A stretch of DNA of 64,000 nucleotides from Porogramme epimiltina (GCA_900155495.1 FTLJ01000161.1:36965-100964); one strand, 5' to 3'; shown: positions 51,201 through 62,862, counted from the first letter of the stretch. The notes: a model not told the origin generated them from the letters alone. Translations and numbers: made by a program.

Positions 51201-54200
51201 CTATCTCGATCCTGGGCCGTGTGCACGGGACGTCGGATGCGAAGGCGCCACGACGTCCGGCTGGGAAGGCTCCAGTTTGACCTGCGACGGGGCGACGTCT
51301 GGAGCAGGCACCGTGAATCCGAACCGGTCCTTGCCCCACACCTGCCGCTTCTTCGCCCTGCGTCCCTCCCCGAACTCATCGTTCCACTTGCGCAGCTCCG
51401 CGAGACTGCCCAGCGACTCCGACGCCGAGGGCGTGATCTCCTTGAGCGCCTGGTCGAAGTTGCGACATGCCAGGGAGCGCACGTGTGGTGGGTCTACCTC
51501 TTCCGCGGTGGTTTCAACTGGGTCGACCGTCTCCGCCGCGGAAGGCGAGACAGAGGCGTCCGCGTCTGCGTCAGCCTGGAGGGTGGGCCCCAGCTGTTCC
51601 TGAGAAGTGGCGTCGAAGATTTCCGTAACGGAACTCCGGGCATCCACCGATTGGTGGTTGTCCGGCCGGCCCTCCGCGGACGTGGCTCCGGCCGCGGCCG
51701 CGCTCGATGGTGAAACGGCGATGGATTGTCGCCACGGCACGGTGACGCGCTCTTTCACCGCGTCCAGGGCGGCGCTCACGCAAAGGTCTAGAACACCAGT
51801 TTGTCAGCGACGCTAGAACACACGCGCGGAGGTTGAAAAAAAAAGTAAAACTAACGCTTCAGGTCGGAACCTGAGAAGCTCTCCGTCCTCTTCGCGAGTT
51901 GCTTCAGGTCCACGTCATCTGCAAGCGATTCGTCCCGGAGCAAAATCTTGAGGATTTCTGGGCGGGAGTAATGCTCGGGTCAGCCGGGGTTCGTTTAGGG
52001 TCCCGATGTTGACATGGCCGGGGAAATGAAGCGCAGATAATTATAAAGTTAAGGGGGCGCACCTTCTCGTTCCTTCTCCCCTGGCAGATCCACGAGGAGA
52101 CGGCGAGGCAGACGACGAAGCACTGCGTCGTCCAGGTCGAATGGCCGGTTGGTCGCGCCGATGACGATCACGTTGCTCTCTTTCGAAGACTTGAGGCCGT
52201 CCATCTCTTGCATAAACTCCGTGATGACCCCGCGGTGCGCGAGTGAATTTCCGGATTCCCTGGAGAGCCGCGCGCCGAACAATGCGTCCAGCTCGTCAAT
52301 GAAGACAACGCATGGCGATAGTCGGCGAGCGAGTGAGAACACTGCTCGAACGAGCTTCTCGCCTTCTCCGACGTACTAAGACCAGGCCGTAATGAGCGGG
52401 GGTATTCTGATAAAGAAAACGAGGGTAATGCGGGCCTTACCATGTCCATGATGTCCGACGGTGAGACGACCAGCATTCTGCACCCCGCCTCCTTGGCTAG
52501 GGCACGGACAACAAGGGTCTTGCCCGTTCCAGGCGGACCGAAAAGAAGGCAACCGGTCATACTGTGTTCCTTGAGAATACCATGCTGAAAGGCGCCTGGA
52601 TGCAACAAGGGCAGCGACACCATGGTCCGTACCGAATCAATGGTGTGAGCCGGCAGGTGGACCTGGTTGAACGTTGTCGTAATCGACGCTGCGAAAAAGT
52701 AGCGGTTAGCGTCGCCCCGGGAGCGGTCCTGACGCAGAACACACCCGTGTCGACAATACAGCCCAGCAGCCGCTGCTCGTGCTCGTCGAGGTCCGGGTTG
52801 CGCCGCAGCTTCTCGATGATCTCGTCCACGTCCGCCTCGTCCTCCGCCTCCGCCCGCTCCTCGCCCTCCTCCTTCTCGCGCGGCGGCTTCCCCGCCGGCG
52901 GCGCGGCGAAGAGCGTCTTCCACAGGTCCTGCGTCGACCGGTCCGCCGCCCACGCGTCGAACACCGCCGCCCACGGCACGCGCGTCGGCTCGAGCGTGCG
53001 GTGGTTCGCGGGCAGATACGCGCGGCTCGCCGCCATGACGCTCCCCAGCGCGCGGTCCGCGATCCGCTGCACGTTCGGCCACACCTCGACCGTGCGCCCC
53101 CAGTGCGCCCACATCTGCGCGCGCGTGCGGTCCGCCTCCCCGCCCGCCGCCTCGCCCCCGTGCGCGTGCGCATGTGCGTGCGCGTAGCCGTCCTCGGCGC
53201 CGTCGGGCGCGTCCGCGAGCGCGTCGAGCACGCCGCCGACCTGCGCGACGCCCATGCGCATCACGAGCTGGTTGATCTCGCGCCGGCGCGCCATGCGGCT
53301 CGCCCGCTCCTCCGCAAGCGAGCGCGCGGTGGGGAACACGAGGGACGTGCGGAAGAAGCCCAGGCGGGCGTCGCCGCCCGGCGCGCCGCTGCTGCGTCCG
53401 GCGAGCGCACGAGAGAACGCGGAGCCGAGGAAGGGCGGGAGCCCCGAGAGGCCCTCCTGGCCGAGCACGACGACATTCGGGCGGCCGCCCTTGGCGCCGT
53501 CCGCGCCGTCGTCGGCCGCGGCGGCGAGGCGGGGGAGGTCCTCGGCGTTGCCGCGGGCCCACCGCTTGAGGCGGCGTTGCACCCGCTTCTCGCGCGCTTT
53601 TTCGCTGTTGCTGTCCTCCCCAAACTCGTTTTGTGATTTTAGGGTGCCGTTCGCGGCGGCGGTCCCAGCTTGTCGGGGCGAGAGGATGGTTACGCCTTGT
53701 CCCGGGGTGTGTGACGGGGTTTCTGGAACGAGGAAGGAGGGGCTGATGCCGAAAACGATCGCTGTGGGGTTGAGAACGGGGGACGTTGATCTTGAAATGG
53801 GCCCTTGACGGCGTTGCCGTACAGATGCCAGCAGGGCAGGGTACCAGACGGATGATGAAGCAGCGAGGGTGGGATAGTCCTTAATATATATGATACGCGG
53901 CCGCCGTGCTGGAGGCTCGTCGGAGTTGGCGGTAGAAGATGTGGAGGGGGCCACGTTGATGACCTCGTCGAAGAACGCCTTTAGCTTGGACAACGGCGTG
54001 CTCCGAGCCGCGGGTTCAAGCATCCGGGTCCGCCGCGGAACGGCCGTCATGACGTGCACCGTCATGGGCGACATGACGAACGGCGACGACGGCTCCTCAT
54101 CGTCCTCCTCACTCTCCCGGGGGGACATAGGCCGAGCCGGCTCAGAGGAGGAGGAAGGAAAATGCAGCGGGTTATTGGGCAACTGCAGTACCGAGGCGGC

Positions 54201-54954
54201 TGTCATTTCCAGGGCTCGGTAAGACTGAATCCAAGAAGCACAAAACACGCAAGACAGACGCACCCTTCCCAAAGTGCCCGCACTCGCCCGCGGCGAGCTG
54301 GACCGCGTCGAGCACGACGACGTCCGCGCCCGTGCGACGCGCCATCTCCCTTACGGTCTCGTCGAGGACGTAGTCCCCGCCCTCGATCGGGCAGTACAGC
54401 GCGAGCGCGGGCTCGACGAGCGGCGCGCCGCCCGAGGCGTACGCGCTGCGGTGCTGCGTCTGCGGGTGCAGCGCGACGTGCAGGTTGTGGAGCGCCTCGT
54501 TGAAGATCTCGGGCGGGGGCAGCGTCGTGCCGTCCACTGCCGCACCCGCCCCCGCCGGGCCCGCGTCGCCCTCAGGCGTCCAGAGGATGTTCAGGCCCTC
54601 GGGGAGCGCGACGGACTCGGCTGCGTCCCGGGGGGCGGGGGAGGCGCGAGGGCGCCGTTTCGGCTTCTCCTCTGCGTCCTCAGGCGGAGGTGCGGCTGGG
54701 GTGTCTGCTGCTGCTGCCGCTGCGGGGCCATCGTCGGGCGGCGGGGTCGCCGAGGGCGGGAGTGCGCTGCTGGTTTCTGGGAGGTCGTGTGGGGCGATCT
54801 CGGACGAGAGCGTGCGTCGCGAGAGGCGGGGGGTAGACTGGGAGTCTTTCCGAGGATAGCGGAGGGCGTGTGTGGAGGAGAGCTGCGCCCGGTGGAGGGT
54901 GGGGAGGGTCTTGACCAGTGACCGTGTGCGTCGGGCGAGAAGATGAGACCGCAT
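51201..54954 (-). CDS. AAA+ ATPase with long mitochondrial-type N-terminal extension (Msp1/ATAD1-spastin clade)
   Basis: The ATG at 54954 opens MRSHLLARRTRSLVKTLPTL, basic and hydroxylated like a mitochondrial presequence. A splice (HFGKG to ALEMTAASVLQ) leads into a region of several hundred residues with PRIIYIKDYPTLAASSSVWY and RTRMLEPA. It continues with an (Ala-His) repeat at 53155-53190. The single AAA module lies at the C-terminal end: Walker A GPPGTGKT (about 52525), Walker B VVFIDELDALFG (about 52300), sensor region VIVIGATNRPFDLDDAVLRR, and arginine-rich RLPRRLLVDLPGEKERE. After the module come SAALDAVKERVTV and a Ser/Thr/Pro-rich tail ending RAHGPGSR. The AAA part resembles outer-membrane Msp1 and spastin; the extension suggests a matrix or inner-membrane form. 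No substrate is proposed. Confidence 0.85.
53159..53186. repeat. 28-bp strictly alternating purine-pyrimidine tract
   Basis: CG/TG/CA steps alternate without a break inside the AAA ATPase coding region and encode an (Ala-His) repeat on the minus strand. Such tracts can adopt Z-DNA under negative supercoiling. Confidence 0.7.
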
Positions 54955-55298
54955 CCAAACGGAAGACCTGGACGAGAGCCGGGAGGGAGACGAGGGAGCG
55001 CGAAGGCAAGAGCCAGCTCGCCGTCTGCGTCCCGACCCTCACAGTGGCGGCACGGGCGCCTCATGCTGTCGACTCACGAGCGCCTCTGGGGCTGGAAATT
55101 CCGACACACGAGTTGCTGACAAGCCTACGACACACAAGACACAGTGTCACAGGCGGGGCAGAGGATCGTGTCAGTCATTAGGGTGCTGGTACAGCGTACG
55201 GCGGCACATGTTTGTACGAAGGTCTATGGACGGTTCCATACGTAGCGTAGAGATAATATGAGAGCGGTATTAGACAGTAGACACCAGACGCGGGTAGC
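54955..55298. other. Gap between phosphatidylinositol synthase stop and AAA ATPase start
   Basis: No gene seen. It holds the 3' UTR of the PI synthase gene and the promoter and leader of the AAA ATPase, both on minus. Confidence 0.45.
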
Positions 55299-56316
55299 TC
55301 AGTCCTTCTTCGCCGCAGCCTCCTCCCGCGCCTTTGCGCGCTCCGCCAGGTCGACACCGACAAGGATCTTTGACGCCTTCCACAGCTGCACGACGTTGAG
55401 CCAGTTCTTGAGTGCGCAGATGGGTGCGGACACCATCATCAGGACCTGTGCCCAGGTGACAGTGGCCGCCCAGGGCGCAGCGATCCCGAATGACTCAGAG
55501 AGCGGCGTGTGCACCCACTTCATGAGGTACAGCGCGATGTAGAAGAGCTCGTTGCCCGCGCAGACGATAAAGAGCACCGTCTGTGCGGCAAAACGGTAAT
55601 ACAGGGAACACGTCAAAATAGGCATCAGGCTGTCCAGGAACAGAGCACTCACGGGGTTGTAGTACCAGCGGAGCAGCCTGCTGACGTCACCCTCGACCTG
55701 CTTGTGGCTCCGGGAGCCCGTAACGAGAGAGCTGAAGTGCGCGAATGTAGCGTACTACCGGGGGACATGCGGGTGCACGCACCTGTTCATGTGCATATAG
55801 TGACTGCTGAAGTCGAGCGTGATAAGGAATTGGAACGCGAGCGCGTATTCGGGATACGCGGACGTGAGGTAGCAGAGCAAGCATGATGTTGTACAACTTG
55901 AGGTGTCTGATGTGAGGGGAGATCTTGACGAGACGCACCACGGCACTCACCGGTCCGTGACCATGTCCAGAACTGCGCCGAACTTGGAGGCCTGACCCAA
56001 CGCCCTCGCCGCGTGTCCGTCGAACGCGTCTAGTAAACAGGAGATACAGTACAAGACGGTGCAGTATTTCGGATGATAGCTCATATAGTGCAGCGCAAAC
56101 GCCGCGAGAACGACCCGAAAATACCCTAACCACGTAGAAAGTCAGAAGGCAGAGAGGCGGGCGAGGAGGGGAAGACGGACCGATAAGATTGGGCACGAAG
56201 AGGAAGACATTCTCCGAGTAGGTCTGGGCGGTAGCGAGGTCGACTGCGACTTTTGCGTCGACAACGTCAACGGAGGGCCTCCGCCTGATGATTCTGGAGG
56301 TGTTCTGGGAGGACAT
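55299..56316 (-). CDS. PIS1: Phosphatidylinositol synthase (CDP-diacylglycerol-inositol 3-phosphatidyltransferase)
   Basis: ER membrane enzyme that joins CDP-diacylglycerol and inositol, supplying substrate for PI kinases such as Pik1. The ATG at 56316 gives MSSQNTSRIIRRRPSVDVVD. After the first exon (ENVFLFVPNLIG) come YFRVVLAAFALHYMSYHP and CISCLLDAFDGHAARALGQA, with the CDP-alcohol motif D-G-x2-A-R-x8-G-x3-D-x3-D complete through GAVLDMVTD. DFSSHYMHMYSTLVTGSRSH is split by an intron and is typical of PI synthases. Hydrophobic spans follow (VLFIVCAGNELFYIALYLM). It ends AREEAAAKKD, a lysine-rich ER-type tail. The SHYMHM block separates it from the PS synthase 7 kb away. Confidence 0.95.
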
Positions 56317-58035
56317 GGCGGCGGGAGAGGACGGGAGGACGCGCCCACGTAGAGGCAACGTAGGACGGAGCAGAGGACTGCGAGAGCCCAGCGGCCTCGG
56401 ATCGGCACGAGTGTCTCGCTTCGGCGCTTCGTACGCGTGGCCGTCACGCATCACGCGCGCGTCTCGTCAGCGGGCGTCACGCGGTAAGCAGCGCCGCCGC
56501 AAAGGGTCAGCCTCGTCAGCACGGTGACAAACGCGCGGACGCGTCTAACCTCGGCGACGTGGTTGGCCGCGTCCCTAGTTCCAACCACAACCAACCACCC
56601 TGCGTCTTCTCCGTCCCCGTCAATGATTGCAGACCCGCTTGACCCTGCACTTGTATCCGTGATCAGACACATCATCGCCAAACAATGGAATATTTTGTGG
56701 ACAAACCCCGTGTGTTTGTCGCCCTGAAGGTGGTGTACGGATTGTGGGGATACGCAGGCGATATCACCGCCCACGCTGCGTGCCACAGGGACGTCGACGA
56801 TCGACCACAGGCGTATCAGAGGTGGTAGGCCGGCGAGCGGTGGCCGACGAGAGGGCATCTGGTATATGTGGACACTCGGGCGCACACTCGGGTTGCGGAC
56901 GCGTCCAAGTGGAACTACAGGGTTTGGAGAGGGCCGCTAACCCTTTTGGAGCATCGCTTAAGGTCCCCACCAAGTGCCTGCAGGGGGCGTACATATGGCA
57001 AAGCACCGATGGCCAGGACGATGAATGCCTATTCTAGCACGGTCCATGCAGAGTTACTACATTGATCAAATACCAGGCTAGGCTGATTCTGTGTAGCGGC
57101 ATGTCTGTGTGCTAGCCGAGTACAAGGGATCACCATGGCTGCTCAAACAAAGTATCCAGGGCAAAGGTGCGAAGAAGCGTGTGTCATAGAAGCGAGAAGA
57201 GCGCCAGGGCATCCCACAAGTTCCGGACAGCCGAGTGGGCGCCGGGGCGTAGCTGGGGCCATCGGCGGAATTGTGGATATTACGCTGAGAGATACTTGCC
57301 AGTTGGGCGAGGCTGGGAGATAGCATGTGAAAGGCGCGAGACCTGGTGACAGAAGGATAGGAGGGAGAAAGAGACTTTCAGACGCAGAACAAAGCCACGG
57401 GACGTGCCTGGTTATAAGTGGGGGGCCGAAGCCAGGGGAGGCTGGTCTGATAAGTCGCAGGCGAATTCCGAGGGACAGCGCGGGTGCAGAGGGCGCAGAG
57501 GGCGGGCAATGGGTCCGAGCCGAGCCGATGCGGGAGGAATACTGCTACTTATCGCATTTTGAGAACTCCCACCTGGAAGGGGCGTGGGAGCGGCTCGCAA
57601 ACACGCTTCCGAGTGGCCAGCCCGTCCGCTGCCTTCGTCCTCCGCCGCCACTAGCCCATGCTGGCCTGCCCGTCCGCCCCCTGTGCGCGGCGGGAGGGAG
57701 GCTGGGGCGCACCTCGACCGTCGGCCCGCCGATGACGCCACGACGCACGGCGAATGCCGAGAATAATCCGATGCGGACGGGCGCGCGGGGGCGTCGTCGT
57801 CGCCAATTCAGCGCCGGGCGAATACCGCTTCTTGGTCATCTCGCTCTCCTTCTCCGTCTGCACACAGACTTCTGAGAACTCGCCGCCATCTGCACACGGT
57901 GAGTGCGGCGGGATCAGACCGCATCATGTCTGCCGTTCTGCGCTCGAACGGGCCTCTTTGCGACGCCACCGCTCACACCCTCACCACCCGCGAATACTAA
58001 TATCCGTCCGTGCAGAGTGCTTCGCGTCCGTCCTG
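56317..58035. other. 1.7-kb gap between divergent PIS1 and KMO genes
   Basis: No gene recognised. Two ACGCGT sites occur at 56539 and 56899. Open frames at 57327-57875 on both strands look like GC-rich noise. The promoters of PIS1 (left) and KMO (right) should be here. Confidence 0.5.
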
Positions 58036-60226
58036 ATGACTTCCACCGCGTCCAATCCTCGAAAGGCGGTCGTTGTTGGTGCTGGCCCCGTGGGATGTCT
58101 CGCGGCCATGGCCCTCGCCAGAAACGGCTGGGCGGTGGATATCTTGGAGGGGCGTCCAGGTAGGGGCCCCCTTCGGTTCATTCTTGGTAGCCATAATTGA
58201 ATGTCGAACCCCGGGAAGACATGCGTCTGCCCTCGTCGAAGGCGGCCGCGCAGCAGCGGTCCATTAATCTAGCCATATCCGCCCGGGGCCTCGCTGCCAT
58301 CCAAGCGATCGACCCTGCTGCCGCCGCCCGGTTTTTGAGTACTGTCATTCCCATGCGTGGCAGAATGATACACGACCCCCGAGGCGGCCAGCAGAGCCAG
58401 CCGTACGACCGGGACGGCCAGGTGCGTCTCCCTCACCCGTATCGCCCGCTGCCCGTGCCCATTTGTTTTATTCCTCCCGCCCCGTCTTCCTCCGTGCCCC
58501 CGCCGCTTCCTCCGCGCGTTCGCATGCCCCCCCGCTGCAGTGCATCAACTCCATCGGCCGTGCTTTCCTCAACGAGGATCTCCTCGGGGAAGCCCTCGCC
58601 ATCCCAACCATCAACGTGTTTTTCGAGCACAAGGTTCTCGCCATCGACTTCGACCGCAAGCACGCAGCCGTGCGCGACGTCCAGGGGGCGCGGGACCTCG
58701 ACCTCCCCTTCGACTTCTGCGTTGGCGCGGATGGGAGCTACTCGATTGTCCGGCGTCAGCTGATGCGTGCGGTGCGGTGCGTCTGTCCTATCTCCTCTCT
58801 CGATATTCCCAACCCACTCTGGGCCCTCTTTGGACCACCTGAGACCGTGCTGACCTGATGCGAACCTTCCCCCGCTCCCACAGAATGGACTACACGCAAG
58901 AATACATCCCTCACGAATATCTCGAACTCAAGATGCCGGCGGGCCCGCCGACCGTTCCCGGCGGAGATCCTACCTTTTTGCTCGACCCGAACCACCTTCA
59001 CATCTGGCCGCGACACACCTTTATGCTTATTGCCCTTCCCAATAAGGTTCGCTCGCCGTCCGACCGTGTCCTTCCCCGCACCCACGGCGGCTTATGGCGA
59101 ATACTCATGGTGTGCGCGTGTAGGACTTCACCTTCACCTGTACCCTCTTCGCGCCGACCTCCGAGTTCGACGGCCTCGACTCTGACGAGCGCATCGTCCG
59201 GTGGTTCCGCACGCATTTCCCGGACGCGCTGCCCCTCATCGGCGAAGAAGCGCTGCTGGGTGACTTCCATCGGAACCCCCGCAGTGCGCTAATGTCCATC
59301 AAGGTGCGGCTCTTCCCGCGTTTCGGGGCGCATTTCTGGGGCCGCTGAACAATGAAACGAAACCGTTTACCCTCGCGCCCGTTGGCACGCCCCACGCCCC
59401 GCCCGCGGCTCTGCCTTCGATCGCCCCGCCCTGGCGACGAGCAGACGAGGCCGTATCATTACAGGGACTGCGCCGTCATCCTCGGCGACGCCGCGCACGC
59501 CATGGTTCCATTCTATGGCCAGGGCTTGAACTGCGGCCTAGAAGACGTCCGGGTGCTGGACATCCTCCTTCGCGAAGCGGGCGTGGACCCGGCCGCCCAC
59601 ATCCCCGCGGGCGGACAGGACTCGCGGCTCGCGAGCGCGCTGCAGAAATATTCGGACACCCGCCACGAGGACGTGGTGGCGATGTGCGAGCTCGCGATGG
59701 ACAACTAGTGCGTCGCCCGCTCTTCCACCGCGCAATTTTATATTTTTTATTCACCCCCGCTCTTCCCTTCTCCCCGCTGCACGCAATTAATGACGGCGTC
59801 TCCGACGGGCGGTCGCGGCTTCTCCCCTATTGTCCGCCCACCCGCACCCACATCGCGTGTGTGCGCCGCCGCCGCCGCAGCGTCGAGATGCGGCACTCGG
59901 TAACCACGCCCAGCTACCGCTTCCGCAAGGCGCTCGACAACGCCCTCTACTCGCTCAACTGGCGGCACGTCGCCGCCCCCGCCGTCGCCGCGGCGCTCGC
60001 CGCGCCCGGGGCGGCGGGCCCCTTCCCGGGCACGGCGGGCGGGTGGCTCCCGCTCTACACGATGGTCACGTTCCGGGCGGACGTGAGCTACTCGACCGCG
60101 CGCCGCAAGCACGAGCGGCAGTCCCGCGTGCTCGGGCTCGCCGCCTGGCTCAGCGCCGGCGCGGGCGTGGTGGCCGCGGGCGTCGCGGCCGCCGCGTTCT
60201 TGCGCCGGGCGTACGGCAGGCCGTGA
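58036..60226 (+). CDS. BNA4: Kynurenine 3-monooxygenase (KMO, Bna4)
   Basis: FAD-dependent hydroxylase of the mitochondrial outer membrane; turns kynurenine into 3-hydroxykynurenine with NADPH and O2, on the tryptophan-to-NAD route. The start MTSTASNPRKAVVVGAGPVG leads straight into the FAD Rossmann motif GAGPVG. Splicing joins EGRP to DMRLPSSKAAAQQRSINLAI. Then come CINSIGRAFLNEDLL, CVGADGSYSIVRRQLM and MDYTQEYIPHEYLELKMPAG, with the second FAD motif in GDAAHAMVPFYGQGLNCGLE (about 59490-59540). The C-terminal exon begins after DNY-VEMRHSVTTP and ends in a hydrophobic segment (AGAGVVAAGVAAAAF), the membrane anchor, then YGRP. Intron boundaries toward 59290-59455 are less sure. Other NAD-pathway genes are not nearby. 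Confidence 0.94.
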
Positions 60227-60237
60227 GCCCCCCGCGT

Positions 60238-60268
60238 GGGGGAAGGGAAGGGAAGGGGGGAGGGGGGG
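60238..60268 (+). repeat. G-run tract with G-quadruplex pattern, KMO 3' UTR
   Basis: Five runs of three or more G, separated by AA or A, start 12 bases after the KMO stop codon on the coding strand. Confidence 0.7.
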
Positions 60269-61516
60269 TGGCCGGGTTAACGTGGTTAATGGGATGCGGC
60301 GGAGCGGACGCGTTCCATAGACGGATTGGCGGGCGGGAGCACGGACGGACGGACGGCTTCGCCCGCGCTCGGCGGTGGGCCGCTAGCTGCGGCCGGGACC
60401 AATGGGCAGGCGGACGCGCATAATAGCGTCGTCGAGGGCTAGAACGCCGGGACGCCCGGCGCTAACTGATGTACACTTATTATGCTCGCATCTTACGGTT
60501 TGTGTCGCACCCGAACGATCTTTCTGCGCCGTAACCATCGCGCGGGTGCGGACATGTCGACTTGTCCGCCGCGCCTCGCGGCCATCAGCCACATGGCCCC
60601 CGCGCCCGGAGGCTGAGGGCGGGCGGCAAGTCGGGCTTGGGCGAGATATGGAGGAGGGTGCGGAGACGCGGACCAGGGCAAGGGCAAGGGGCGGGGAAAT
60701 GCACAACAACCAACAGCGGCGGCAGATCTCTCGCATCTCTTCGCATCTCGCGCACGCTCCCAGGCCCCCCGCTCCATTGCGCCTGACCCCCTTCGTTCGT
60801 GCGTTAATTAAAATGTCGTAATCCGCGTCGCCCGCGCGCGGGAGCGTGCCGGCGCGGCCACGAGGCGCGAGGGCAGGGCGGGCTCCAGGCCCTCTCTCCT
60901 CCGCCTGCAGCTCCCAAAAGATCCCGGACAAGGACAAAGAGCGTGCTCGGGCGGGCGGGCGCGGGGGTTGCGTGCGTGCGCACGCGAGGGAGGCGATCTG
61001 CGAAGCTCCCGAGCTCCGAAGGGCCCCGCTGCGCGTGCCCCACTGCTGCCCGCCTTCCGTCATCTCTGACCGACCGCCGAAGGCTTATGGCACCGATCTC
61101 TGCCCACCCACGCACCCCGCCGTCGAATAAATATTACGGCGGCGCCGTTGAGCGCCCGGGCGGCTCTAGCGACAATGTGTAACACAAAAGAAAGAGAGAG
61201 TGCGGTGTGTGTGTGTACAAGCAGCACGCGCGGGGCCCCGACCCCGCCCACGCCTGCCTTACGACGGACGAACTGAGCAGTGCTTCCTCGCCCACCACGC
61301 CCCCTGTGCCCTTTCCTGCCCTTGTCCCCGAACGGGCGTGTCGGCGCGAACTGGGGAGGCGTAGGGAGGGGGCGCACCACGTGGGCCGCCGTCGCGCCTC
61401 CCGCGGCGTCTTCTTGCGGCTGGCAGGGCGTGGCGGCGTGGCAGGAGCAGCCGCTTTGGGTGCGCCGGGGCGGGCGGGCAGGCGGATGGGTGGGCGGGCG
61501 GAGGGCTGGCTGCCGC

Positions 61517-61546
61517 GGAGAAATATGCGTCGGAGAAATATGCGTC
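61517..61546 (+). repeat. Perfect 15-bp tandem duplication
   Basis: GGAGAAATATGCGTC occurs twice head to tail, with no mismatch. Confidence 0.9.
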
Positions 61547-61581
61547 GGGTAGGCGGCCGGGGGGAAGGTGGGCGTTGGATA

Positions 61582-61685
61582 ATTGAATGGCGGATATTGA
61601 ATAATGTATATTGGGGAAGGGGGGGGGGAGCGACGACGACGACGACGAAGACAATTGAATGAATATTGATTATTGAATATTGAAT
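61582..61685 (+). repeat. Cluster of five ATTGAAT heptamers
   Basis: Copies at 61582, 61596, 61654, 61672 and 61679 in an A/T-rich island inside very GC-rich DNA. Confidence 0.75.
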
Positions 61686-62862
61686 GCTGGATGAATGACG
61701 CCTGGATCGCGAGAGAAGGCGAGAAGCCCTCGCGAGAGGGCGGTGGGGCCCAATATATCAGAAAACAAACCGAGCGACTAATGCGGAAGGCAGGAAACGG
61801 GGAAAAACGAAAGAGCAGCGCAGAGAAGCCCCCCATCCCCCCCTCCGCTCGCGTCCCCTCCGAGCCGCCTACGACGACGCCTTTTTTGATCGTCCGCGGC
61901 CGGGGCCGGTGCCGGCCCCGCGAAGGGGTGAAGCTTGAAAGGGGAGAGGGGGGGGGGGTCAGAAAGAAGGCCTGGTGCGGGTGCAGACCCGACACTGGCG
62001 CGCGCGTGTCGGCGTCGGACTCGACACTCACGCGCCGGGGCGTGGCCCTGGACACTGGCGACTGGCCACGGCCGCGGCCGCGGCGGCAGGGAGGGCCCGG
62101 CGGACGCGTTCGCGGACACGGGCAGGGGCGCGCGGCCCCACGGTGCGGGGGCTTTTCTGCTGGGGCCCCGGTGGGGGCGGCCGGCTCGCCGCACGGTGCG
62201 CGTGAACCCCGCAGTAATTAACGAGGGGGAAGGAGGGGCGGGAGGGGAGGGGCAGGGGAGACAGGAGAGACGAGCGGCGAGGGTGGGGAAGGGTGGGAGG
62301 GCGTCCCGCCCTGCTGTTTATTTAATTGAGAGTGAGCGGGTCGCTCGTGACGGCGCGGACGAGCATGGACGGGCGGAGACGGGAGCGGAGACGGTGACGG
62401 TGAACGGCGAACGGCGTTGTATTGCTTCGAGGGGGTGCAGTAGGAGAACCGTAAAAAGAGCATGGCGAGAGCAGTAGAAAAATGGGGGGTCCTATCATAT
62501 AGTTCCTAGCTTGGTATTCGGGGCGGTGGGATACACGTGAGGAGGACGCCGCAGCGGCGGCGGTTATGGGAGGGGGTAGGGAGTGGGGCAGGTCATAAAG
62601 AAATCGTACAGGTTCGTACAGGCGCGGTTCATGGGGGTGCGACACGCTCAGACACGCCGGCGCGGGATATCGTACACGGCAGGACGGGGGTTGGCGGCAC
62701 GGAGGGGCCCGGGGTGGGCCGCGCGGCGCGAGAGCGTGTCTGGCGGCAGCGTCGGTGGCATAACGGTATGCGCGGAGGCGGCGGTGGCAGGACAGAGGGT
62801 GGTAGCAGCGGTGGGGGTGGTTCGTACGAGCGGACGGCGGGGGCGGCGGTGACGCCCGCTGC

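Larger units (their letters stand above)
60227..62862. other. 2.6-kb gene-free region between convergent KMO and AT-hook genes
   Basis: No conserved protein seen on either strand. It contains a G-run tract at 60238-60268, a perfect 15-bp tandem duplication at 61517-61546, a short GAC microsatellite near 61630-61648, and five copies of ATTGAAT between 61582 and 61685. Long open frames here reflect high GC. Only the ends should be 3' UTR; the rest is unexplained. Confidence 0.5.

Noticed and set aside
52564..53808. Long plus-strand open frames (up to 285 codons) opposite the AAA ATPase gene
   Set aside because: They are antisense to a clear coding exon with very high GC and consist of Arg/Ala/Pro-rich sequence without motifs.
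48505..56316. PS synthase and PI synthase as recent paralogues
   Set aside because: They share only the CDP-alcohol motif. Flanking blocks and membrane topology differ, as in all fungi.
57327..57875. 182-codon frame upstream of KMO
   Set aside because: Low-complexity Arg/Gly/Pro sequence, with equally open frames on the other strand. No conserved segment.
61060..62055. 331-codon minus-strand frame in the gene-free region
   Set aside because: Pro/Arg/His/Ser-rich, with no domain. It runs through the tandem duplication and the ATTGAAT cluster, which argues against coding.
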